From Sphingobium aromaticiconvertens (GTDB taxonomy: Bacteria; Pseudomonadota; Alphaproteobacteria; Sphingomonadales; Sphingomonadaceae), in assembly GCF_037154075.1 (NCBI RefSeq), contig NZ_JBANRJ010000001.1, forward strand, positions 924,001 to 988,000: DNA of 64,000 bases. Direction: 5' to 3'. The translations under genes were made by a program, and so were the position numbers. The first letter of the stretch is position 1; each line of letters begins with the position of its first letter. Of this stretch, positions 8,058 to 19,474 are shown piece after piece. The notes below the pieces were generated by a model. It was not told the origin of the DNA. It saw only the letters and a list, made by a program, of their open reading frames with translations, and ran no database searches.

Positions 8058-10913
8058 TTAGAAGAACAGCTTGCGGAAGCTGACGCTGATCGTGCGGCCC
8101 AGCGGGTCCAGATAGCCAGGCTGATACCGCAGCGGGGTCGCGCCGGTGGCGTCGGTCACGTTGCGCCGCGTGTTCAGGATATTGTCGATCCCGACCGACA
8201 CGCGTGCGCCGCGGAAGAAGGGGTGATCGCGCACCAGTGCCGGGATCTGCCCCAGATTGGCGAACAGCCGCAGGTTGGCGGTGGCGAGGCTGCCGAAGTT
8301 GAGCCGCGACGTACCGCCCAGCGCCCCATCGACATGGGTGCCGCTTTCCCAGTCGATCGACAGGCGACCGCCCAGGCCATTGTTGGAATAGCCGACCCGT
8401 GCCTGAAGTTCATGCCGGGGTTGGCCGCCTGACGATCCGGTGGCGTCGCCGTTCAGCAGGTCGAGTTCCGGTACGCCCGGCGCAATCAGGATCGAATCGG
8501 TGAAATGCCATGTGTGGTAGAGGCTGAACTGGATGCGACCGCCACCACCGCCGGGGCCGCCGCGACCGCCCCCGCCACCGCCCCGGAAGCCTCCCCCGCC
8601 GAAGCCTCCACCGGGGCCACGCTCACCGCCGCCGCCGGGACCAGCATTGCTTTCGCCGCCGCGCTGCACGTTGTCGGCATTCTGCGCGCCGTCTGGCCCG
8701 CCAGCCTGTCCGCCGCCGCCCTGCTGGCCTTCGCCGCCGGCCTGACCGCTGCGCCCCTGCCCCCCCGGCCCGCGATTGCCCATCATGGCGCGCAGGTCGG
8801 CGGGCATGTCCTCACGCTTGGCGCCCGATGCGCGCCACGTCTCCATCTGTTTCTGGATGCTCGACTTGATCGGGATCGAATAGTCGAAGCCCCAGCGCAG
8901 TTGCGACCGCTGCGAAGAAAGATAGTTGATCGGTCGCCCGTCGATCTGGAGCAGGGTGCCGTCGGCATCGCGCATGAAACGCTGCGGGAAGGCCGCCTCG
9001 ATCGCCGGCGTGGGCGTGGGGAAAGAGGAAATGGGATTGTCGGTCCGACTGTTGAGGTAGGTCGCCGTGAGCGTCAGGTTCGCCTTCTCCAGCGGCTTTA
9101 GCGTCACGCCGAGCCGGAACTGGTCGCGCACGCTTTCGCGCAAATTGGGATTGCCGCCCGAAATCTGCGTTACGAACACCGTCTCGCCCCGCGCATAGTC
9201 GAACAGCGATACGTTGGGCGTGGTGATCGTCGGATCGTTGATCTGGTTGCCCGTCGGCGCGGCCCGATCCTGATTGGCTGACAGCAGGAAGCGGATCTGC
9301 GGAATCGGCGTCCAGCGCAGGCCATAGCCCAGCGTGGAGAGCGTGCCGAAGTCCGACAAGCGCTGCGCCGCGGCGTTCACATTGACGCCCAGATCACCAA
9401 CGGCGCCCAGGACATTGCGCCCGCGACTGGTGAGCGGCAGGTCCAGGCTGATCTGCCCGCTGCCGATTTCCCGATTATAGCTGGAGGAACGGAACACGCC
9501 CGATCGTGTGGATTCGCCGTCAAAGCCATTGGCGCTGGCGCCCAACCGGATCGCAGTCGTCGCCGCGCCCGCAGGCAGGTTGAACAGGGTGCCGCTGATC
9601 AGCAGGTCGCCCTGAACTGCCTGCGACTTGGCCCGCGCGCTGTCGGTCAGGCGGGTGCTGAGCAGCCCATCGGGCAGGCTGGTCGCAAAGGGGTTCACCG
9701 TTGGATCATTGCCACTGATCGCCGTCTGGAGGACAGTGCCCGATACGCCCCGATCGGTGGCGGTGCGGGTGTCGGACAGGTCGGCATTGCCGGTAAACGA
9801 CCATTGCCATTTGGGCGTGATACGACCGTTCAGGGTCAGGCCGATATGGCTGGTCGTACCCCGGATACGTTGCCCCAGCGCGCCCGCTTGCTCCAGATAG
9901 CGATAGAGTTGCACGTCGTTGGAGAAGGGGGAGAAAGGATTGCCATCGGGCAGGTTCAGCGTGAGCGCAGACAGGCCCTGAAGTGTGTTGTTCTCACTGA
10001 GTTCAACCCGACCGTTCAGCGTTGCGGATACGTCACCGATCGGCCGTGCCAGCGTGGCGTTGGCGGAGAAACTCTCGGTCGCGGGGCTGAGCGTGCGATA
10101 GCGCGACAGGTCGCTGATGCTGGCCGTATTGGCCCCCGCGACGAAATCGCCAAGCGCGGGGGCGCCATTGGCGGCGATGCCGGGCACGGCGGCGACAGTA
10201 ACGGTCTGGCCCGCCAGCGCGGACAAGGCCGGATCGACCTGCGCGCCGCGCGTCAGTCCGCCGACATTGCCGGGAATGGAAAAAGGGTTGCCTGGGGTGG
10301 TCGGGTTGATGCCGCGCTCGCTTTCCAGCAGGCTTGCTGCGCGATTATATTTGAGGTCCAGTGTGAAACGGCTGTCGCCCCTGATCCGCAACAGGCCCAG
10401 ATTGGCACCGCCACTCTCCCGCCCGCCATCCGTGGTCGTGGCACCGCGCAAATCGGCGCTTTCGGCCCGGAAGCGCTGGCGCAGGACGATGTTCACGACC
10501 TTCTGCGTCGGCGCATAACCATAGGCGAGTGCTACCTCTTCCGACAATATCTCGGTACGGGCGATCGCTTCTGCCGGCAGGTCGGAAATCTCGGAGAAGC
10601 TGGAGATACGCTTGCCGTTTAGTAGCACCACCGGCGCGCCGCCCGCCGCATTGGTCTGCGGCGCCAGTTCAGCGATCAGTTCGGAAACCGACGAGACGCC
10701 CAGCGCGCGAATGTCCCCGGCGTTAAACTGTTGCTCCGGCTGGATCGCACCGATGACCGATCCGCGCGGCGCCTGACCGGTGACGACAATTTCCTCCTCG
10801 CCCATGTCCTGCGGCGGGGCGGACTGTTGCCGGTCTTCCTCCTGCGCCATCAGCGCTGTTGGCGATACGCCCATCATCAAAACGAATGCGGCAAGACTGG
10901 TCGAACGATGCAC
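8058..10913 (-). CDS. TonB-dependent outer-membrane receptor with glycine-rich insert
   Basis: An outer-membrane beta-barrel transporter of ~951 residues. A signal peptide (HRSTSLAAFVLMMGVSPTALMA) is followed by a TonB-box-like EEEIVVTG, a plug domain (VVLLNGKRISSFSEISDLP, TEILSEEVALAYG) and a barrel ending in Phe (SFRKLFF), as expected for BamA-dependent insertion. GTG 10913 is chosen because GGGGGG precedes it; ATG 10952 is an alternative without a ribosome site. Between barrel strands (bases ~8534-8781) lies a stretch of ~80 residues made almost only of Gly, Arg, Gln and Pro. The substrate is unknown. An oxygenase and an exported methyltransferase lie upstream on the same strand. Confidence 0.92.
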   Translation of the reverse strand: MHRSTSLAAFVLMMGVSPTALMAQEEDRQQSAPPQDMGEEEIVVTGQAPRGSVIGAIQPEQQFNAGDIRALGVSSVSELIAELAPQTNAAGGAPVVLLNGKRISSFSEISDLPAEAIARTEILSEEVALAYGYAPTQKVVNIVLRQRFRAESADLRGATTTDGGRESGGANLGLLRIRGDSRFTLDLKYNRAASLLESERGINPTTPGNPFSIPGNVGGLTRGAQVDPALSALAGQTVTVAAVPGIAANGAPALGDFVAGANTASISDLSRYRTLSPATESFSANATLARPIGDVSATLNGRVELSENNTLQGLSALTLNLPDGNPFSPFSNDVQLYRYLEQAGALGQRIRGTTSHIGLTLNGRITPKWQWSFTGNADLSDTRTATDRGVSGTVLQTAISGNDPTVNPFATSLPDGLLSTRLTDSARAKSQAVQGDLLISGTLFNLPAGAATTAIRLGASANGFDGESTRSGVFRSSSYNREIGSGQISLDLPLTSRGRNVLGAVGDLGVNVNAAAQRLSDFGTLSTLGYGLRWTPIPQIRFLLSANQDRAAPTGNQINDPTITTPNVSLFDYARGETVFVTQISGGNPNLRESVRDQFRLGVTLKPLEKANLTLTATYLNSRTDNPISSFPTPTPAIEAAFPQRFMRDADGTLLQIDGRPINYLSSQRSQLRWGFDYSIPIKSSIQKQMETWRASGAKREDMPADLRAMMGNRGPGGQGRSGQAGGEGQQGGGGQAGGPDGAQNADNVQRGGESNAGPGGGGERGPGGGFGGGGFRGGGGGGRGGPGGGGGRIQFSLYHTWHFTDSILIAPGVPELDLLNGDATGSSGGQPRHELQARVGYSNNGLGGRLSIDWESGTHVDGALGGTSRLNFGSLATANLRLFANLGQIPALVRDHPFFRGARVSVGIDNILNTRRNVTDATGATPLRYQPGYLDPLGRTISVSFRKLFF

Positions 10914-10996
10914 GGAACCCCCCAAGACATGCACTATGTTGCAATGCCGCATTAGCGCGTACTTGTCGTATAAATCTCCCATGAAATGGGCAAGTT

Positions 10997-11012
10997 TGTC
11001 GCAAAGTGTAAC
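10997..11012 (-). promoter_or_regulatory. 16-bp motif shared with 42848-42863, possible operator
   Basis: On the minus strand this reads GTTACACTTTGCGACA, two GTTACA/GCGACA half-sites 10 bp apart, upstream of the receptor gene. The identical 16 bases recur upstream of the rcnB-like gene. Direct repeats of this period suit an OmpR/PhoB-type response regulator; no regulator is identified. Confidence 0.35.
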
Positions 11013-11032
11013 AGAGCTGACGGGGGAAGGCG

Positions 11033-11701
11033 TCAGGTGGCGTCGTGGAAAATCAGTCCCAGCATCATCCGGCTCCCCCACAACAGGCGGCTGACCCCGT
11101 GCCGCATCTGCACCTTGTGGACGCCGCGCGACCCCATGACCGGTCGGTCGCGCACCGGGAAGATGACTGCGTCCCCTTGATTCAACAGCACGACTTCGGG
11201 GCGCGACTGCATCCGGGGCCGCTGTTCTGTCAGGACGAACGATCCGCCGGTGAAATCTTCGCCGGGTCGCGATAGCAACACGGCCGCCTGCAAGGGGAAG
11301 ATGTGCGGCCCATAGACATCCTGATGCAGCGCGTTCCAGTCCCCCGCCTCATAGCGCAGCAGCAACGGCGTGGCCTTGTCCTGCCCGCCCAGCGCACCCT
11401 GCCTTAGAAAGTCGACATGACGCGCCGGAAAGATGTCGTTCGACCCCAGCGCGCTTGCCCAGCGATTGGCGACGTCCGCCAGTGGTGCATAAAGTTGCTC
11501 GCGCAAGGCCGCGATCGGTGTGGGCAGGGGATAGGCGAAATAGCGATAGCATCCGCTGCCAAAACCATGGCGCGCCATCACGACTTCCTTGCGGAAAACA
11601 GCGGGTTCATCCCACAGCGCGGCAATTCGCGCGCACTGTTCAGGGTCAATCAGCGCAGGCAGCACGGCTGCGCCATGGGTGTCGAGATCGGAAAGGTTCA
11701 T
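11033..11701 (-). CDS. 2OG-Fe(II) oxygenase
   Basis: A ~222-residue member of the 2-oxoglutarate/Fe(II) dioxygenase superfamily. The iron-binding HxD is seen in ALHQDVYGPH, the distal His in GVHKVQMRHG, and an Arg for 2-oxoglutarate follows. The segment FTGGSFVLTEQRPRMQSR is also typical. Substrate unknown: family members hydroxylate proteins, nucleic acids or small molecules. The ATG at 11701 is preferred; the frame extends upstream only to a TTG at 11755. It lies between an exported methyltransferase (57 bases) and the TonB-dependent receptor (120 bases), all leftward, suggesting one locus. Confidence 0.85.
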   Translation of the reverse strand: MNLSDLDTHGAAVLPALIDPEQCARIAALWDEPAVFRKEVVMARHGFGSGCYRYFAYPLPTPIAALREQLYAPLADVANRWASALGSNDIFPARHVDFLRQGALGGQDKATPLLLRYEAGDWNALHQDVYGPHIFPLQAAVLLSRPGEDFTGGSFVLTEQRPRMQSRPEVVLLNQGDAVIFPVRDRPVMGSRGVHKVQMRHGVSRLLWGSRMMLGLIFHDAT

Positions 11702-11757
11702 GGCGGGCAGGATGGCGGCTGGACGATCCTCTGTCCTCCCGTCGCTTGCGTTCAAAA

Positions 11758-12519
11758 CTATCGCGGCTTGCGAAAGCGGAAAAAGAACCGATCCGTTTTC
11801 CCGCGTATCGCAGGATCGAACACCAGCTTGCTATGATCGTCCGCCGGATTGGCCAGCAGCGGGCTTTGCGCCTCCAGTACGAAACCGGCGGCCGTGAAGT
11901 CCGCCTTCACGGTGTCGGGGTCGATCCTGTGCAGCTTGTCTACTATTGTGCGCGTATCGCCGGGCGTGCCGACATGGTCGATGATCCCGACGATCCCGCC
12001 CGGCCTGGTCGCGGCATAGAGCGTCTTCACGAAGACCGCCGGATCGGTGCGGGGGATGCCGTATTTCGCCGATACCCAATAGAGGTCATGATAGGACAGG
12101 TTGATGATCGTGAAGTCGAAGCTATTGGGCGCTGCGGCGAACGCCTCGAACGGATAGCGCACCCAAGCGACTTGCGGCACGCGTTTGGTCAGCGCTTCCC
12201 ATTTGGGCTTTTCCTCCGGCGTTGCATAGAATTGGCTCGGCTCGAACCCCGTCACCTTGCCCTTCGGTCCCACAGCCTTCGCCATGATCTCCGCCCAATA
12301 GCCTGATCCCGTCATGATGTCGGCGGCTTTCATGCCCGGTTTCAGGCCCAGAAAATCCAGCGTCTCGGCGGGCTTGCGGCTCTCATCCATCGCGCGGGCG
12401 TCCGCAGGGCGACTGGCATCGGCGACCGCTGCCGTCAGGGCAGGATAGGGCTTTGCCGTGACCGGCGCGGCGAGCAGAAAGGAAAGGCCCGCAAAGGCCA
12501 TGGCAACCCGACAGTGCAT
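11758..12519 (-). CDS. Exported class I SAM-dependent methyltransferase-like protein
   Basis: A 253-residue protein starting at ATG 12519 with GGGGAGAG upstream. Residues 1-22 form a signal peptide (MHCRVAMAFAGLSFLLAAPVTA). The rest is a Rossmann methyltransferase: KAADIMTGSGYWAEIMA (motif I), GFEPSQ (motif II), FDFTIINLSYHDLYW and GIVGIIDHVG. Such predicted methyltransferases with signal peptides occur in many alphaproteobacteria; since SAM is not known to be supplied to the periplasm, true activity is open. The gene is the first of a leftward group with an oxygenase and a TonB-dependent receptor. It is divergent from pip. Confidence 0.85.
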   Translation of the reverse strand: MHCRVAMAFAGLSFLLAAPVTAKPYPALTAAVADASRPADARAMDESRKPAETLDFLGLKPGMKAADIMTGSGYWAEIMAKAVGPKGKVTGFEPSQFYATPEEKPKWEALTKRVPQVAWVRYPFEAFAAAPNSFDFTIINLSYHDLYWVSAKYGIPRTDPAVFVKTLYAATRPGGIVGIIDHVGTPGDTRTIVDKLHRIDPDTVKADFTAAGFVLEAQSPLLANPADDHSKLVFDPAIRGKTDRFFFRFRKPR

Positions 12520-12585
12520 CGACTCTCTCCCCTGTTTGAATGGCGGGATATTGCGCCCGACCGATCCACCGATCAATCGCCCTGA

Positions 12586-13632
<1,047 letters not shown>

Positions 13633-13708
13633 ACTGCGATAATAATTTCCAAGCAATTGAGTCACTTACAATATTTGACTAACCATCTGATTCTGATACA
13701 ATATTTTT

Positions 13709-14302
13709 ATGGATGCTACATACAACCTCAACGGCGGGTTCAAGCCGACAATCAAGCGTTTCGCCGATCTGGATGGCCCAGATTTTTTCCCGACCCCTTG
13801 TTGGGCAACCCATGCGTTGATTGATAATGAACGGTTTGATGGCGACATCTGGGAAAGTGCTTGTGGCAACGGAGCGATGTCTGATGTCTTGGAGTTGACC
13901 GGCAACCGAGTTGAAAGTTCGGATCTTCATAATAGGGGCTACGGGGAGGGCGGGGTGGATTTCCTGGCTACCCAACGCCGTGCAGCTAATATCGTCACCA
14001 ATCCGCCTTATAATGCGGCTGAAGGGTTCGTTCAGTCCGGTCTTAAAAGTGCAGAAAGCAAGTTTGCCTTGCTGCTTCGCCTCGCATTTCTGGAAGGTGC
14101 GAATAGACAGCGAACCATCTTTACAGATGCTCCGCCATCTAGGGTATGGGTCTTCAGCGAACGGATTACATTTTATCCAGCTGGTGCGATCCAAAAAGGG
14201 ACGGGAACGACCGCCTACGCTTGGTTCGTCTGGGATAAAAATGCTTCCAACGGCACGGAACTCAAGTGGTTCAAGCCCGGATATAAGGCGCGCTATTCCT
14301 GA
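13709..14302 (+). CDS. Solitary phage-type DNA adenine/cytosine-N methyltransferase
   Basis: A 197-residue protein with the layout of small phage DNA methyltransferases: [10 protein letters not shown] (~25-34), SAM-binding motif [11 protein letters not shown] (48-57), ESSDL (motif II), GVDFL, and catalytic motif IV NPPY (98-101), the signature of amino-methyltransferases (N6-adenine or N4-cytosine). Then [19 protein letters not shown] and AWFVWD. Target sequence unknown. No restriction enzyme gene with a recognisable nuclease motif is next to it. The gene is visibly richer in A+T and in rare-looking codons than its neighbours pip and uvrB, which suggests transfer. Its 3' end overlaps the convergent winged-helix gene by 10 bases. 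Confidence 0.8.
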   Translation: MDATYNLNGGFKPTIKRFADLDGPDFFPTPCWATHALIDNERFDGDIWESACGNGAMSDVLELTGNRVESSDLHNRGYGEGGVDFLATQRRAANIVTNPPYNAAEGFVQSGLKSAESKFALLLRLAFLEGANRQRTIFTDAPPSRVWVFSERITFYPAGAIQKGTGTTAYAWFVWDKNASNGTELKWFKPGYKARYS

Positions 14303-14610
14303 GGAACGGTATCGAGAAATTTCCTGCCCGCATCAGTAATTGTGATCGATTCTGCTTCTGCATCATAAGTGGCATATCCACGAGTAAACATGCTGGTGGT
14401 CGTGCCGCGATGAGAAACTAAATTACGAACTTTTTGACTGAAATAAGAGTCGTTGCGGCCGTCGATTATTGCAGCATCCGTGCCCTCTGGTTGAAATTCG
14501 TCAGTTAAAACATTGATAAGCGCCGTTGTTGTAATTTCGCCATTGGGCTGTGCTGCCGCTGCACGAAGCGCTGGAACTACTAGGTCATGCTCGCGAATAC
14601 GTACTGCCAT
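14293..14610 (-). CDS. Small winged-helix-like protein, convergent with DNA methyltransferase (unknown)
   Basis: A 105-residue protein starting at ATG 14610, supported by GGAG 7 bases upstream. The pattern [23 protein letters not shown], then [14 protein letters not shown] and [12 protein letters not shown] resembles a winged-helix fold such as the N-terminal domain of Mrr-like restriction proteins (inference from pattern only). No nuclease residues (PD-ExK, HNH, GIY-YIG) are visible, so it is not a complete restriction enzyme. It shares the AT-rich character of the methyltransferase and overlaps its end. It may be a DNA-binding partner, regulator or remnant of a restriction-modification locus. 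Confidence 0.6.
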   Translation of the reverse strand: MAVRIREHDLVVPALRAAAAQPNGEITTTALINVLTDEFQPEGTDAAIIDGRNDSYFSQKVRNLVSHRGTTTSMFTRGYATYDAEAESITITDAGRKFLDTVPQE

Positions 14611-14703
14611 TTTAAACTCCATAATGCTCAAAGGCATTGTTGTGCAATTTTGTATATTTGCAAGCGAGATTTAGTTCAATTCGGTTTCTAACCTACAGAA
14701 TAC

Positions 14704-16884
<2,181 letters not shown>

Positions 16885-16993
16885 GGTCGTAATATGGGGC
16901 CTTTGGCCAGCGGCGCAATCGGCTCAGGGTTTCAGTTCGAACGCGGTCTTGGGCGGCGGCGGATAGACCACCGGACGCGTGGCACAAGATTTG

Positions 16994-17008
16994 GAACAAA
17001 TCAAGAAC
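16994..17008 (-). promoter_or_regulatory. LexA (SOS) box upstream of uvrB
   Basis: Reads GAAC-N7-GAAC on the plus strand (GTTCTTGATTTGTTC on the minus strand), an exact match to the alphaproteobacterial LexA consensus GTTC-N7-GTTC. It lies 110 bases before the uvrB start. About two such matches are expected by chance in a window this size, but the position before a classic SOS gene supports it. Confidence 0.7.
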
Positions 17009-17116
17009 AATTGGTGTCGAAGCGCATCCGCCCGGTCTGGCGCGGTTCCGATTCGAATAGTCACGACGCCTTGATATGGTCACATCGGAAGCCGGCGCGA
17101 ATTTTGAGGACAAGTT

Positions 17117-17683
17117 ATGAAAAATGCGATTTTGGTCTTGGCGGGCATGACGGCCTTGCTTGCAGGTTGCGGCAAGAGCGAGAAGGATGCCATCAACGCC
17201 AGCGCGCCAATGAGCCGTGAGGATGTCGCGGCGCAGGTGAGCAAGGTAAAGATGAAGCCCGGCCAGTGGGAAACCAGCTTCGCTCTGGAAGACATCGACT
17301 TCACCAACATGCCCAAGGGTGCGCCGACATCCGCGCAGATGAAGGATCAGATGAAGGCGGCGATGAGCCGCTCCGCCATCAAAAATTGCGTGACGCCGGA
17401 GCAAGCCGCCAATCCCAGCGCAGATATGCTGTCGGGTCAAAAGGACCAGAACTGCACCTATAAGGGCTTCGACATGGCGGGCGGCACGATCAAGGGGCAG
17501 GTCAGCTGCGACAAGGGCGGGCAAGCGATGACCGCGACCATGACCGGCCATTATGCGCCCGAAAGCTATGACGTGACGATGGACATGACGACCAAGGGCG
17601 GGACCGACGGTGTCGCCATGACCATGAAGGCGCGCACGCAGGGTAAATGGGTTGGCGACCAATGCACGGCGAACAAGGGGTAG
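17117..17683 (+). CDS. DUF3617 family lipoprotein
   Basis: A 188-residue protein with a lipoprotein signal peptide: MKNAILVLAGMTALLAGCG, lipobox LAGC with Cys19. The mature part has MKPGQWET, the start signature of DUF3617, two Cys (NCVTPEQA and NCTYKGF) spaced as in the family, a third in VSCDKGG, and GKWVGDQC near the end. It is probably anchored in the outer leaflet of a periplasm-facing membrane. The function of the family is unknown; members are common and multicopy in sphingomonads. It faces the GNAT gene convergently with 25 bases between. Confidence 0.85.
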   Translation: MKNAILVLAGMTALLAGCGKSEKDAINASAPMSREDVAAQVSKVKMKPGQWETSFALEDIDFTNMPKGAPTSAQMKDQMKAAMSRSAIKNCVTPEQAANPSADMLSGQKDQNCTYKGFDMAGGTIKGQVSCDKGGQAMTATMTGHYAPESYDVTMDMTTKGGTDGVAMTMKARTQGKWVGDQCTANKG

Positions 17684-17708
17684 GATGTCGCCCGCCCATT
17701 AGACGCGG

Positions 17709-18218
17709 TCAGCCCTCGATGACGCGGCGCATGTGGTGCGTTCCTGCGCCATAGCCACCGGGCTGTGCTGCCGGGTCGGCGTCGTCCACATAAGTGAAAC
17801 CGACCGATGCCCAGAAACGGTCAGCGCCATTGACGGCCATCAGCATCACGTCCTGAAAACCGGCTTTCCGGGCGAGGTCGATAATCAGGTCGACGGCGGC
17901 CCGTCCGGCTCCACTGCCGCGCGCATCGGGCAGCAGCGCGATATCATGCAGATAATAAGTGCCCGCCATGGCCGGGATGGAATCCAGCATTGCGTTCAGC
18001 GCCGGGGGGCTATGGCGATGCCATGGATGGCTGATCAGATAGCCACCGATCCGATTTCCTCGCCATAAGGTAAAGCAACCGGACGGATAGAGGTCCAGCC
18101 GCTCGGCATAGATCGCCATATCCTCCGAATAGCTTTGGTGGACGGTGTCCGAAATGGCGGCGATAGCGGGCAGGTCTGCATGGCGCATTGCCGTCCAAAT
18201 TGCGCTTGGCTGGTTCAT
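17709..18218 (-). CDS. GNAT family N-acetyltransferase
   Basis: A 169-residue acetyltransferase. YYLHDIALLPDARGSGAGRAAVDLII contains the acetyl-CoA-binding R/Q-x-x-G-x-G/A motif (here DARGSGAG), preceded by the expected beta-strand, and FWASVGF is the usual C-terminal segment. Acceptor unknown. Its ATG overlaps the TGA of the upstream metallo-hydrolase gene by 4 bases, so the two are translationally coupled. ATG 18218 is the only reasonable start. Confidence 0.9.
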   Translation of the reverse strand: MNQPSAIWTAMRHADLPAIAAISDTVHQSYSEDMAIYAERLDLYPSGCFTLWRGNRIGGYLISHPWHRHSPPALNAMLDSIPAMAGTYYLHDIALLPDARGSGAGRAAVDLIIDLARKAGFQDVMLMAVNGADRFWASVGFTYVDDADPAAQPGGYGAGTHHMRRVIEG

Positions 18219-19438
18219 TGGAGTGCCTTTATCGCCCGTTCGTCACAGGATGGTTTTTCGTGGGGCACGGACGAGACGGTCGGTACCATGATTTCCTGCC
18301 CGATCTTCACTGGCGCAAAGCGGCTGCGTGGGATGCCTTCGCACCGTAGATAGTGTTCCAGCATTCGGGGCGGGGTGTCCCACTTCTCATAGGACAGGCG
18401 GAAGGTGCCCCAATGGATCGGGATCGCGGTGGAGGCGCGCAGCCGTTCGAAGACTTCGACCGCCTGGCGCGGCCCGATATGCGCGTCCGACTGCATCTGC
18501 CCCGGCCAGAAGCGAAACGCGCCGATCGGAATCAGCGCCAGTCGGATCGGTCCGATCCGGGCCGCTTCATCCGCCCAGCGCATATCCCCCGCGCCGGTGT
18601 CGCCAGCAAAGAAGATATTGCCCGCTCGCGTCTCGATGAAGAAGCTCGACCACAGAGCGCGGTTGCGGTCGGTGCCCCAGCGGCTGCTCCAATGATGGTT
18701 GCGTGTCACATGCACGCGATAATCGGGGCAATGTTCATAGGTTTCGCACTGGATCACCGCCTGCGGCACCAGATCATTGAGCGCAGCGCCCGTCACCGAC
18801 TGTCCCCAGTCGAGCGCCGTCGCCGCAATCCCATGCGCTTTCAGTAACGCGTCATTGCCAAGGCTCGTCACGATCTTGGGCTTGTCGCGCGCCCACAGTG
18901 TCTTCAGTGTCGGCAGGTCCAGATGATCATAATGATTATGGCTGATGAGGATCAGGTCGATCTTTGGCAGCTTTTCTATTGCGATCCCCGGCTTTGCTAC
19001 CCGCTTCGGACCAAAGGGGGGCAGGGGGCTGGCGTGATCCGACCAGACGGGGTCGGTCAGGATGTTAAGGCCGGCCGCCTGCACCAGCACCGTGGCGTGA
19101 CCGACCCATATCGCTTTCATTCCCCGTGGTGCGGCGAAGGGGGCGGGGCGTGCCTGCCGCACCGCCACAGCATCGGGCCAATCCGGACGGTCGTCGCTGC
19201 CTAGCAGCCAGCGCGCGACAAAGCCATGACGGCTGCGCCCCGGCTGCACCGGCGGCTCGATCGCGCCATCGGGATTGAAGAAATGCGCGCCATCATAATG
19301 GCGGCTTACCGGCCCCTCATAATAGATGCGGTCCAGAAAGGGCGGGACTATCGTGATCGCCAGACAGAGAGCGACAACGATGAAGAACAGGCTCGTGCCA
19401 ATAGCACGGGCGATACGAAGGAAGAGGCTGCGATCCAT
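18215..19438 (-). CDS. MBL-fold metallo-hydrolase, membrane-anchored (NAPE-PLD/UlaG-like)
   Basis: A 407-residue protein with one N-terminal membrane helix (LFFIVVALCLAITIVPPFL). The rest is a metallo-beta-lactamase fold of the L-ascorbate-6-phosphate lactonase/NAPE-phospholipase D type: WVGHATVLVQ, TDPVWSDHASP, the zinc motif SHNHYDHLD, HWSSRWGTD, FFAGDTG and IHWGTF. By analogy with NAPE-PLD it may act on a phospholipid-like substrate in the periplasm, but the substrate is not shown by sequence. It is followed by a coupled GNAT gene. Confidence 0.88.
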   Translation of the reverse strand: MDRSLFLRIARAIGTSLFFIVVALCLAITIVPPFLDRIYYEGPVSRHYDGAHFFNPDGAIEPPVQPGRSRHGFVARWLLGSDDRPDWPDAVAVRQARPAPFAAPRGMKAIWVGHATVLVQAAGLNILTDPVWSDHASPLPPFGPKRVAKPGIAIEKLPKIDLILISHNHYDHLDLPTLKTLWARDKPKIVTSLGNDALLKAHGIAATALDWGQSVTGAALNDLVPQAVIQCETYEHCPDYRVHVTRNHHWSSRWGTDRNRALWSSFFIETRAGNIFFAGDTGAGDMRWADEAARIGPIRLALIPIGAFRFWPGQMQSDAHIGPRQAVEVFERLRASTAIPIHWGTFRLSYEKWDTPPRMLEHYLRCEGIPRSRFAPVKIGQEIMVPTVSSVPHEKPSCDERAIKALQ

Positions 19439-19474
19439 GTCCGGCCCATAACGCGGAACCGGGATCGCGCAAAC

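Noticed and set aside
8505..9101. Long rightward frame inside the TonB-dependent receptor gene.
   Set aside because: It is antisense to a well-supported receptor gene; GC-rich DNA with a glycine-rich code leaves the opposite strand open.
14672..14686. GTTC-AATTCGG-TTTC before the winged-helix gene, resembling a LexA box.
   Set aside because: One of eight consensus bases differs (TTTC for GTTC), and such near matches are common by chance.
16924..17064. A 46-codon minus-strand frame upstream of uvrB starting GTG (MTIRIGTAPDRAD..., ends FELKP).
   Set aside because: It contains the LexA box within it, has only a weak ribosome site and no recognisable composition. It is more likely a chance frame in the uvrB control region.
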